A stretch of 13,966 bases of DNA from Helicobacter sp. (GTDB taxonomy: Bacteria; Campylobacterota; Campylobacteria; Campylobacterales; Helicobacteraceae): the NCBI GenBank assembly GCA_022766795.1, contig JALEPE010000077.1, positions 1 through 13,966 on the forward strand. The letters run 5' to 3'. The position numbers and the translations under genes are program-made. The notes under the pieces are model-generated. The model did not search any database and was not told the DNA's origin. It saw nothing but the letters and a program-made list of their open reading frames with translations. Shown in pieces: positions 7,883-13,966 of the stretch (its first letter is position 1; every line of letters starts with the position of its first letter).

Positions 7883-7933
7883 TTAAGGGGACAAGGGGTT
7901 CTACTTGCGAAGCGTCCCCCTTACCCCCCTTAA
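7883..7933. repeat. Strong G/C-tract hairpin
   Basis: TTAAGGGG and AAGGGG on the left pair with CCCCTT and CCCCTTAA on the right, around a 17-nt loop containing CTTGCGAAG. There is no T-run after it on either strand, so it does not look like an intrinsic terminator. The rest of the trpB/trpE gap (7580-8299) holds no gene that I can support. Confidence 0.6.
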
Positions 7934-8011
7934 ACCCCCAACCCATAGCACGCTTCTTGCGGAATCGCATTTAAGATCCCATTGTGAAACCCAAAGTATG
8001 CAACATTATGG

Positions 8012-8046
8012 ATTGCCACGCATTTTTTACAAAAACGCTCACAATG
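8012..8046 (-). repeat. Hairpin-family element beside the trpE-side inverted repeat
   Basis: ATTGCCACGC at the left pairs imperfectly with GCTCACAAT at the right, with T-rich and A-rich arms between. This is the same plan as 7760-7793. It is followed at 8067 by GTTGCGAGGGC, the start of the element that contains the 8099-8161 inverted-repeat arm. Confidence 0.5.
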
Positions 8047-8098
8047 ACAAAGTCCAACTACTGCATCGTTGCGAGGGCTTGTCCAAAGCGCATATTGC

Positions 8099-8161
8099 GT
8101 AGCAGTTGTGCAAGTTTGGGTGGGTGCTACGCACACACGCCCACACTTGCAAATCTATAAT
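8099..8161 (-). repeat. Inverted-repeat arm, upstream of trpE
   Basis: This is the reverse-complement partner of 5308-5370, with about three mismatches in 63. Together the two arms enclose trpA and trpB (about 2.8 kb). Homology extends weakly to about 8067 and 8171. Confidence 0.85.
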
Positions 8162-8225
8162 CCTGCATAATGACGCGGTGTTTGCTGTAAAAGCCAATCT
8201 GTTCTCTGCAATTTTCTTTTAATTG

Positions 8226-8241
8226 CATTAAAATTTTAATG
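8226..8241. promoter_or_regulatory. Perfect 16-nt palindrome in the trpE promoter region
   Basis: CATTAAAATTTTAATG is fully symmetric and sits where the -35 region of the trpE promoter would be. Just upstream, TGCAATT/AATTGCA (8207-8227) forms a second inverted repeat. It could be an operator, but the DNA is AT-rich and no regulator gene lies nearby. I found no tryptophan-rich leader peptide, so classical attenuation is not supported. Confidence 0.3.
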
Positions 8242-8260
8242 TATTTTTTAATGTTAAGAA

Positions 8261-8268
8261 TATAAAAT
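8261..8268 (+). promoter_or_regulatory. Putative -10 box of the trpE-trpGD promoter
   Basis: TATAAAAT, preceded by periodic A/T runs, predicts a start near 8274 and a leader of about 25 nt before the trpE ATG. Confidence 0.45.
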
Positions 8269-8299
8269 CCGCAAAAATCATTGTTTTTAAAGAAGTGTT

Positions 8300-9820
8300 A
8301 TGTTTGAATTTTTAACAAATCCCAAAAATCAGGGGGCGGCTGCGCATTGTAGTATCAAAAAAATCTCGGCTTCCAAGCTCACACCTTTAATGGTATGCGA
8401 GGCGATGAATGCGCCCGTTTTGCTTGAATCTGCGTTTTTGGATAGCGGTAAGGGGCGGTTTTCTATTCTCGTGCTTAAAGAAGCTTTTAGAATCATAAAG
8501 GAGCAAGGAAAAGTCTTTTTGTGCGAGGATTCTAGTTCGCAAAATTTAAAGAAGCACGATTTGGGCAAGATAAAGCAAATCGGCGGTTTCACTTTGCCAC
8601 AGAAGCCAAAATTTTTGGATTTCTTAGAGGCTTTTGCCGCATTAACGCCCAAATTGGATTCGGAAAATATCCCTAGCACCGAGATAGAATCCCTGCATTT
8701 GCCTCTTGGAGGAGTGGGGTATTTGGGGTATGAGTTTTTTAGCGAGATTGAGGAGGTAGAATTTAAGAATCCTCCACTTTATGATGTGAGTGAGAGTGCC
8801 TTTATTTTCGGGCGTGAATTTGTCGTGTTTGACCATTTTTATGAATCACTCTATATTCTTTGCGTGAGTTTTCAGGGAGAATCCAAACCACAAGACACGC
8901 AAAAAAGGTTGCAAGAATTAGCCAATACATTGGAGCATTTGAGCTTATCAGATAAACCTACACAAGAGTATCATTCCGCGATTACTTCTAAGGATAAGAA
9001 GTCTTATTATGCAAAAATGGTGCAAACCATTAAAAAAGAGATTTACAAAGGCAATTTACTCCAATGTGTGCCAAGTCAGAGTTTGGAGATTACAAGCACT
9101 TTGCCACCCTTACAGGCTTATATGAATCTACGCATTGCTAATCCAAGCCCCTATATGTATTATTTTAACTTCGGCACTTTTGAGATTATCGGGAGTTCCC
9201 CCGAAGTGCTTGTCCGCGTGAAAACGACTGCACCAAACACCGCACAAGTTACGATTCGCCCAATCGCTGGGACGCGCGCTAGAGGCAAGAATGCCCTAGA
9301 GGATTCCAAGCTAGAGGAGGAATTAAAGACAAATGCGAAAGAAAACGCGGAACATTTGATGTTGCTAGATTTGGGGCGCAACGATGTAGGCAAAGTGGCA
9401 AAGGCGGGAAGTGTGCGCGTAACAAAAGAAAAGGTGATTGAAAAATACGCACGCGTAATGCACTTAGTCTCTGAAGTGCAAGGTGAAATGGATTTGACAA
9501 TACATAGCAAGAAAGACGCGCTTTATGCGGCGTTTCCTGCCGGAACGGTGAGCGGTGCGCCAAAGATTGCTGCCATTGAAACCATAGAATCTCAAGAAGT
9601 GCATAAACGCGCAATTTATGCGGGTGCGATTGGATATTTTGCCAAAAATGGTGATATGGATTTTGCAATAGCCATTCGCACAGCGGTTTATCAAAAGGGC
9701 GTGTATTATCTCCAAGCAGGAGGCGGAATCGTCATAGATTCCGATGAGGACGCGGAATATGAGGAGACAAGGAACAAAATGCGCTCCTTAGTGGAAGCGA
9801 TTTTAGGAGGCGCAAAGTGA
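8300..9820 (+). CDS. trpE: Anthranilate synthase component I
   Basis: TrpE converts chorismate plus ammonia to anthranilate, the committed step of tryptophan synthesis; ammonia comes from the TrpG partner encoded next. The 506-residue product is full length. Near the N terminus LLES (41-44) is the element that binds tryptophan for feedback inhibition in this family, and NPSPYMYY in the middle is its second part, so the enzyme is probably inhibited by tryptophan. Catalytic-domain landmarks are GSSPEVLVR, RPIAGTRARG, LDLGRNDVGKVA, FPAGTVSGAPK and a C-terminal QAGGGIVIDSDEDAEYEET. ATG 8300 has AAAGAAG close upstream. The stop overlaps the trpGD start by four bases. Confidence 0.96.
   Translation: MFEFLTNPKNQGAAAHCSIKKISASKLTPLMVCEAMNAPVLLESAFLDSGKGRFSILVLKEAFRIIKEQGKVFLCEDSSSQNLKKHDLGKIKQIGGFTLPQKPKFLDFLEAFAALTPKLDSENIPSTEIESLHLPLGGVGYLGYEFFSEIEEVEFKNPPLYDVSESAFIFGREFVVFDHFYESLYILCVSFQGESKPQDTQKRLQELANTLEHLSLSDKPTQEYHSAITSKDKKSYYAKMVQTIKKEIYKGNLLQCVPSQSLEITSTLPPLQAYMNLRIANPSPYMYYFNFGTFEIIGSSPEVLVRVKTTAPNTAQVTIRPIAGTRARGKNALEDSKLEEELKTNAKENAEHLMLLDLGRNDVGKVAKAGSVRVTKEKVIEKYARVMHLVSEVQGEMDLTIHSKKDALYAAFPAGTVSGAPKIAAIETIESQEVHKRAIYAGAIGYFAKNGDMDFAIAIRTAVYQKGVYYLQAGGGIVIDSDEDAEYEETRNKMRSLVEAILGGAK
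9804..9810 (+). promoter_or_regulatory. Strong ribosome binding site for trpGD
   Basis: TAGGAGG lies inside the end of trpE, six bases before GTG 9817. It decides the GTG start and the GTGA overlap. Confidence 0.75.
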
Positions 9821-11436
9821 TTTTACTGATTGATAACTACGATTCCTTTACCTACAACATTTATCAAGCCTTTAGCACTCTTGGTTATCCGATTAAAGTC
9901 TTGCGCCACGACAAAACAAGCCTAGAGGAAATAGAATCCCTAAACCCAAGCTATATTGTGCTAGGACCGGGACCCAAAACGCCACAGGATTCTATCTTAA
10001 ATATCCAAATTGTACAGAAGTTTAAAGGAATTTATCCAATTTTAGGAATTTGCTTGGGACATCAGGCGATTTTAGCGGCTTTTGGTGTGGAAATCAAAAA
10101 TGCAAAAAATATCATTCACGGCAAGGTAGAGCCACTCAAACACAACCAAAAAGGAATCTTTCGGCACATTAGCAAAGACACGCCCATTACGCGTTATCAC
10201 TCGCTTGTGGGCAAAAGGGACGAGATTCCAGAATGCTTTATCATTAGCGGGGAGAGCAAGGACGGCGAGGTAATGGCAGTAGAGCATAAGCAATACCATT
10301 TGGTTGGGTTGCAATTCCACCCTGAATCTATTGGCACAAAAGAGGGTGTCAAAATGCTCCAAAACTTCCTGCATTATGCGCGTGAGCCGATTCCTATTAA
10401 GGATTATCTGAAAAAATGTTTGCAGTTAGAATCGCTGAATTTTCAAGAGAGTTATAACCTAATGGACGAACTCACAGAGGGGAATTTGAGCGATGCGCAA
10501 ATTGGTAGCATTCTCACAAGCCTAGAGATTAAAGGCGTAGATGAATACGAACTAGCCGGGTTTGCTTCGGTTTTAAAGCAAAAGGCGGTGCGCTTTGAGG
10601 TTGGGAACAAGAATCGCATTTTGTTTGATATGGTTGGCACGGGGGGAAGTAGCGCAAAAACCTTTAATGTCTCCACGACTTGCGCCCTACTTCTTGCCAC
10701 ACTTGCAAAAAAGGCAGATTTTGGAATCATCAAGCACGGGAATCGCGCAATTACCTCACAAAGTGGTTCGGCAGATTTACTCAATGCACTTGGAATTAAT
10801 GCAAATATGGAATTGCAAAATGCGCAAAAGGCGTATGAGGATTTAAATCTTACCTTTCTCTTTGCGCAGAGATTTCATTCCGCTATGCGTTTTGCTGCGG
10901 GTGCGCGGGGGAGTTTGGGATTCAAAACCGCCTTTAACCTCATTGGTCCTTTAAGTAATCCCGCTCCCATTACGCATCAACTCATCGGTGTGTTTGATAA
11001 GGCATACACGGAGATTATGGCGAGAGCTTTAGCGATTTTGGGGATTAAACGCGCAATGGTGGTAAGCGGATTGGACGGACTAGATGAAATCTCGCTTTGT
11101 GCGCCGACACAAATTACCGAGTTGCGCGAGGGGGCAATCAAGACTTATATTTTTAATCCTGTGGAAGTGGGGCTACCCTTTGCAAGTTATTCTATGCTAA
11201 GGGGTGGAGAAGCAAAGGAGAATCTGTGTATTACAACCGATATTTTTAACGCCTTGCCCTCGCCAAAGCTTGATTTGGTTGCGCTAAATCTTGGGGCAGC
11301 TTTGTGTGTCTGTGAGCAGGCGGAATCCTTGAAAGAAGGATTCTTTAAGGCAAAAGAAATCATAGAATCCAAAGAGGTTTTTAAAGTGCTTGAGGGCTTC
11401 CAAACAATTAGCAATCTGCGCTTAAAGGGCTTATAG
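9817..11436 (+). CDS. trpGD: Bifunctional anthranilate synthase glutaminase / anthranilate phosphoribosyltransferase
   Basis: TrpG and TrpD are fused in 539 residues. The TrpG part (1-190) is a class I glutamine amidotransferase that supplies ammonia to TrpE: it has GPGPKTP, GICLGHQ with nucleophile C79, RYHSL, and FHPES with H168 and E170. The TrpD part (about 195-539) transfers phosphoribose from PRPP to anthranilate: it has GTGG at 274-277, TFNVST, KHGNRAITSQSGSAD (306-320), FNLIGPLSNPA and a GLDGLDEIS acidic motif for magnesium. The usual GTGGD reads GTGGS, a change at a normally conserved aspartate. C. jejuni also has a TrpGD fusion. The GTG start overlaps trpE as GTGA, which fits coupled, equal synthesis of the two synthase subunits. 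The gene ends the plus-strand trp unit; no terminator hairpin with a T-run follows. Confidence 0.96.
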   Translation: MILLIDNYDSFTYNIYQAFSTLGYPIKVLRHDKTSLEEIESLNPSYIVLGPGPKTPQDSILNIQIVQKFKGIYPILGICLGHQAILAAFGVEIKNAKNIIHGKVEPLKHNQKGIFRHISKDTPITRYHSLVGKRDEIPECFIISGESKDGEVMAVEHKQYHLVGLQFHPESIGTKEGVKMLQNFLHYAREPIPIKDYLKKCLQLESLNFQESYNLMDELTEGNLSDAQIGSILTSLEIKGVDEYELAGFASVLKQKAVRFEVGNKNRILFDMVGTGGSSAKTFNVSTTCALLLATLAKKADFGIIKHGNRAITSQSGSADLLNALGINANMELQNAQKAYEDLNLTFLFAQRFHSAMRFAAGARGSLGFKTAFNLIGPLSNPAPITHQLIGVFDKAYTEIMARALAILGIKRAMVVSGLDGLDEISLCAPTQITELREGAIKTYIFNPVEVGLPFASYSMLRGGEAKENLCITTDIFNALPSPKLDLVALNLGAALCVCEQAESLKEGFFKAKEIIESKEVFKVLEGFQTISNLRLKGL

Positions 11437-11483
11437 TGGCTCTCTATGCCTTGCACCCTTGTGAGATTCCATAAGAAGTCGTG

Positions 11484-11643
11484 GCGCACATTCTGTTATT
11501 GCGAGAAAATTTATAAATTTTTCGTGGTGTGGATTTGTGAATAGCAAATTCACCCGCTTTGGTGCAAATTTATAAAACTTTGGATTGCTTATGGTTTAAC
11601 CATTTATGGTCATTGCGAGAAGTTGGCACAACTTCGTGGCAAT
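11484..11643 (+). repeat. Composite hairpin element, right copy (direct repeat of 2766-2920)
   Basis: The plan is the same as in the left copy. Hairpin one (about 11497-11528) has GCGAG, then AAAATTTA/TAAATTTTT arms, then CGTGG. The centre includes TGAATAGCAAATTCACC. Hairpin two (11612-11643) is ATTGCGAG-AAGTTG, loop GCA, CAACTT-CGTGGCAAT. The AAGTTG/CAACTT tip is in hairpin one of the left copy but in hairpin two here. The rest of the gap 11437-11749 is AT-rich and has no gene. Confidence 0.75.
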
Positions 11644-11749
11644 CCAACTTAGCATATATCAATCTTAGTGAAGCAATCTTTTTTGTGTAGATTCAATAAA
11701 GTATAAAAATTCAAAAATGGTAAAATTTAGACTAAGTAAAATTAAGAAG

Positions 11750-11837
11750 TGGCCGGGAGAGAGGGATTCGAACCCCCGGAGGTGTGACCCTCAACGGTTT
11801 TCAAGACCGCCGCTATCGACCACTCAGCCATCTCCCG
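11750..11837 (-). tRNA. tRNA-Ser(TGA)
   Basis: The acceptor arms CGGGAGA and TCTCCCG pair, followed by discriminator G and an encoded CCA. The anticodon loop CTTGAAA gives TGA. The long variable arm is typical of serine tRNA, and the T-loop GTTCGAATC is present. It is last in the cluster in transcription order. Confidence 0.95.
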
Positions 11838-11857
11838 ATTCTGTAAAAAATTAATAA

Positions 11858-11932
11858 TGGAGGCGACACCCAGATTTGAACTGGGGAATCAGAGCTTTGC
11901 AGGCTCCTGCCTTACCACTTGGCTATGTCGCC
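11858..11932 (-). tRNA. tRNA-Cys(GCA)
   Basis: The acceptor GGCGACA/TGTCGCC is followed by discriminator T and an encoded CCA. The anticodon loop CTGCAAA gives GCA. The T-loop is GTTCAAATC. Confidence 0.95.
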
Positions 11933-11940
11933 ACCTTTGG

Positions 11941-12027
11941 TGGTGCCCGGGGCCGGACTTGAACCGGCACGGACGCAATGTCCGAGGGATTTTAAGTCCC
12001 TTGTGTCTACCATTTCACCACCCGGGC
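11941..12027 (-). tRNA. tRNA-Leu(TAA)
   Basis: The acceptor GCCCGGG/CCCGGGC is followed by discriminator A and an encoded CCA. The anticodon loop CTTAAAA gives TAA. A class II variable arm is present. It is 8 nt from tRNA-Cys. Confidence 0.95.
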
Positions 12028-12065
12028 TCGTATTGTTAGAAAAGCTACTTTTATGATTTTTTAAA

Positions 12066-12140
12066 TGGAGCGGGAGACGGGGATCGAACCCGCGGCCCCA
12101 ACCTTGGCAAGGTTATGCTCTACCACTGAGCTACTCCCGC
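12066..12140 (-). tRNA. tRNA-Gly(GCC)
   Basis: The acceptor GCGGGAG/CTCCCGC is followed by discriminator T and an encoded CCA. The anticodon loop TTGCCAA gives GCC. The T-loop is GTTCGATCC. It is first in the four-gene cluster, directly after the promoter. Confidence 0.95.
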
Positions 12141-12157
12141 ATAAAAGTGAGAGTAGA

Positions 12158-12186
12158 ATTATAGCGATGCTTCGTTGAAAAATCAA
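12158..12186 (-). promoter_or_regulatory. Promoter of the tRNA cluster
   Basis: On the minus strand TTGATT, a 17-nt spacer and a perfect TATAAT lie just upstream of tRNA-Gly. A full -35/-10 pair is unusual in this window and fits strong stable-RNA transcription. Confidence 0.7.
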
Positions 12187-12214
12187 GAGTTTTTTTAAAA
12201 AAAGTAAAATTTCT

Positions 12215-13019
12215 TTAAGCGTTACGCACAATACGCGTAAGAACTGGGTCGTTTTTATGGATTGCTAAGACATTCATTCCCATAGGAAAGATTTGGTATG
12301 CCCACGACTCTAGTAGTTTGATTATCTCGTCTTGGCTGCTTTTAATAATCTCAATGATTAAGATTGGTTTGTGTGCTTTAATTGTTGTGGCAGCACCCTT
12401 TAGCACTTCTACTTCCATTTTTTCTACATCAATTTTCATTAAATCTACGCGTTTTAATTGCAAAGAGTCAATGCTAATCAGTGGCACTTTGTGTGTTTTT
12501 GTGAAGTCTGGCTCTTGCCCTATAAATTCGCGATTCTCACTTTTTTTAAGCTCAAAGCTACCAAAAGATGCGGGCTTGGTGTAATCAAGACTTGGAATCT
12601 CTAGCGTTTCGCCCCCCCCTATTTTTAGGATTTCCTAGCGCGACATTTAAAGCACGGACATTAAAGCAGTTATTAATGGCGATATTGCCCGCTAATGCGT
12701 AATAGATTCTCTCTTGGGCTTCAAAGGCGATTAATTCTCCCCAACCTGTCATTTCAATACCCCATTCAATCGCGTGTGCGCCAATATTTGCACCACAATC
12801 TAGCGCGAAAACGCCATCGCCGAAATATTCTCTACGCAAGTTTAAAAGTGTAACAACATTGCTAATTTCCTCTTTGTCAAAAGACGCTGTATTTAGGTAT
12901 TGGTAGCCCACACCATACACGCCATATTGGGTTTGATTCCTATCTAAATAGTTTAGAATCATTGTGCCGGTATTAGTGGCAGCAAGAATAAAGGGTAACG
13001 CCCTCTTTGTATTCCTCAT
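12215..13019 (-). pseudogene. FkbM-family methyltransferase, split by a G8 tract (probably phase-variable, OFF)
   Basis: FkbM-type enzymes methylate, by S-adenosylmethionine, hydroxyl groups of sugars and other small molecules; in epsilon-type bacteria they often act on surface glycans. The first part (13019 to about 12612) contains ALDCGANIGAHA, the cofactor-binding loop (DCGANIG at 74-80). It then leaves frame at eight Gs (12612-12619) and stops soon after. The second part, in the -1 frame, continues with ETLEIPSLDY and ends with VDLMKIDVEKMEVEVLKGA and a normal C terminus. Seven Gs would join both into one 267-residue protein of usual FkbM length. The family's IDVEG reads IDVEK. ATG 13019 has AAGGA six bases upstream. 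Both halves look undecayed, so I favour a switchable gene over a dead one; a sequencing error in the tract is the alternative. Confidence 0.85.
12612..12619 (-). repeat. Poly-G (G8) contingency tract
   Basis: Eight consecutive Gs on the coding strand lie inside the FkbM gene, at the exact point where the frame changes. It is the only such tract in the window. Tracts of this kind change length by slipped-strand pairing and switch genes on and off in Campylobacter and Helicobacter. Confidence 0.85.
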
Positions 13020-13042
13020 GTTCAGTCCTTTATTTTTGAGCG

Positions 13043-13070
13043 ATTATAACAATGTTTATAAAAAAATCAA
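13043..13070 (-). promoter_or_regulatory. Putative promoter of the FkbM gene
   Basis: On the minus strand TTGATT, a 16-nt spacer and TATAAT predict a start about 18 nt before the ATG. It is intact, so the gene appears to be switched by reading frame rather than by transcription. Confidence 0.5.
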
Positions 13071-13136
13071 TAGTTTTATAGAAAAAATAGTAAAATTGTG
13101 ATTCTATTTAAAACATTAAACACAAGGAATCGCAAA

Positions 13137-13966
13137 ATGCAAAAACAAATATTTTCAGTATTGTTTGGAGTTATAGTGCTGTGTTTTAGTGCAAAGGCGC
13201 AGGAGTTTAGCTATCAGACATTTTCACTCTCAAAGGACAATGTTAAAGCACTAAGCACAGAGGATAAAGTCATTACACCCTTGTTATATGTCGCAACCTC
13301 AAAAGATGGAATCTTGTATGCTGGAAGTGCAAGCTTTGGACGCTGTTTGCCATTAATTGATAAAGATCAGGAATTTGCCGCACTAAAAGATGGAATGCTA
13401 GAGTGCAATGATTTGGGCTTAAAAGTTAAAAATGGCGTAATTACGGAGGCTCTAACGGCTACACAAAACTTTGCTTTAAATTTAAAGCAGCTAGATTCTA
13501 TGACACTTATTCAGCAAGAAGTTGTTTATAAGCGTCAAAAGCCTAAGAAAAGTAAGGCAGAAGACGCGTTTGTTAGGTTGCGATTCCATTGCGCCAAGGA
13601 TTCAAAAGTGCAAGATTTACTCCAAACAATGTATGGGGAAAAGTTTGATTGCAAAAATGCAAAAGCCGTATTTGAAAAAAAGGCGCAGGATTCCTTGCAG
13701 AGATTTTTAGAAGCGTCTTTAGAGGAAAATGTAACAAATAAAGCAAAAGCTATTGAGGAAATGCTCCAATTTGCGCCATTTGAAAAATATTCTAAGGATT
13801 CCTTGTATTATTTTGATTCTAATTTATTGGTATTTTCGCGGGACAATTATTTTTATACAGGTGGTGCGCACGGAATGCATAATGAATCGGGTGTATTGCT
13901 ATCTAAAAATGGCATAGTGGATTTAGAAACAATCATTGATTTTGATAATCCGCAGTTAAAAGATGT
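13137..13966 (+). CDS. Secreted DUF3298/RsiV-like protein, 3' end outside the window
   Basis: An open frame of 276 codons runs to the window edge without a stop. The first 21 residues form a signal peptide: a lysine, a hydrophobic core (IFSVLFGVIVLCF), and a likely cleavage at AKA-Q. The cysteine is not in a lipobox, so a soluble periplasmic protein is more likely than a lipoprotein. The middle region (about 175-215) is helical and charged. At 240-246 YTGGAHG is the signature of the DUF3298 domain, shared by RsiV and the C-terminal part of PdaC-type proteins. Cysteines at 70, 90, 152 and 172 could form two disulfides. ATG 13137 has AAGGA eight bases upstream. The gene diverges from the FkbM gene. 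Exact function is unknown; cell-wall or lysozyme-related roles of the family are only suggestive. Confidence 0.75.
   Translation, partial: MQKQIFSVLFGVIVLCFSAKAQEFSYQTFSLSKDNVKALSTEDKVITPLLYVATSKDGILYAGSASFGRCLPLIDKDQEFAALKDGMLECNDLGLKVKNGVITEALTATQNFALNLKQLDSMTLIQQEVVYKRQKPKKSKAEDAFVRLRFHCAKDSKVQDLLQTMYGEKFDCKNAKAVFEKKAQDSLQRFLEASLEENVTNKAKAIEEMLQFAPFEKYSKDSLYYFDSNLLVFSRDNYFYTGGAHGMHNESGVLLSKNGIVDLETIIDFDNPQLKD

Noticed and set aside
7905..8136. Overlapping open frames of 65 and 68 residues on both strands in the trpB/trpE gap
   Set aside because: They lie inside hairpin repeats, have no ribosome site, and share peptides such as TQTCTTA with the frame over 5308-5400 only because the DNA repeats.
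8160..8299. trp leader peptide and attenuator
   Set aside because: No short frame with tandem TGG codons and no terminator hairpin with a T-run.
11716..11724. TGGTAAAAT near tRNA-Ser as a tracrRNA promoter or stray CRISPR repeat
   Set aside because: Only the short -10-like box matches; no anti-repeat sequence follows.
11857..12039. 60-residue open frame across the tRNA cluster
   Set aside because: It is the complement of the tRNA-Cys and tRNA-Leu genes.
13522..13710. 62-residue plus-strand open frame
   Set aside because: It is out of frame inside the longer DUF3298 gene that runs to the window edge.

Overview
The window looks like chromosomal DNA of an enterohepatic Helicobacter-type member of the Campylobacterota. 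The evidence is AT-rich DNA, an AtpB protein close in sequence to Helicobacter and Campylobacter AtpB, a type II-C CRISPR repeat very like that of Campylobacter jejuni, fused TrpCF and TrpGD enzymes, and a poly-G tract that breaks a gene. I infer the genus; I have not identified a species.

Layout from left to right. Positions 1-141 are a GC-richer fragment that reads as the inside of an unknown protein on the minus strand. It abuts a CRISPR array (142-1240: 17 repeats, 16 spacers, crRNA sense on the minus strand) with an eroded extra repeat at 1267-1302. No cas gene or tracrRNA is visible. Next come atpB and an overlapping thiamine-phosphate-synthase-like gene on the plus strand. The block 3020-11436 carries the whole tryptophan pathway from chorismate, but not as one operon: a MOSC-domain gene, trpCF, trpA and trpB lie on the minus strand, and trpE and fused trpGD on the plus strand. 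The divergent trpB/trpE region (7580-8299) is full of hairpin repeats. A four-tRNA cluster (Gly, Leu, Cys, Ser in transcription order, minus strand) follows, then an FkbM-family methyltransferase gene split by a G8 tract, and at the right edge the start of a secreted DUF3298/RsiV-like protein.

How the genes work together. TrpE plus the TrpG part of TrpGD make anthranilate. The TrpD part, then the TrpF and TrpC parts of TrpCF, convert it to indole-3-glycerol phosphate. TrpA and TrpB finish tryptophan. Gene pairs within each unit overlap by 4-10 nt, which suggests translational coupling.

The most notable structure lies between the genes. A family of small hairpin elements (outer ATTGC/GCAAT arms, variable but self-complementary tips) occupies nearly every long gap. 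Two related ~155-160 bp copies in direct orientation bracket the whole MOSC-trp block, and two nearly identical ~63 bp copies in inverted orientation bracket trpA-trpB. These could mediate deletion and inversion respectively. The FkbM gene looks phase-variable and OFF in this sequence.
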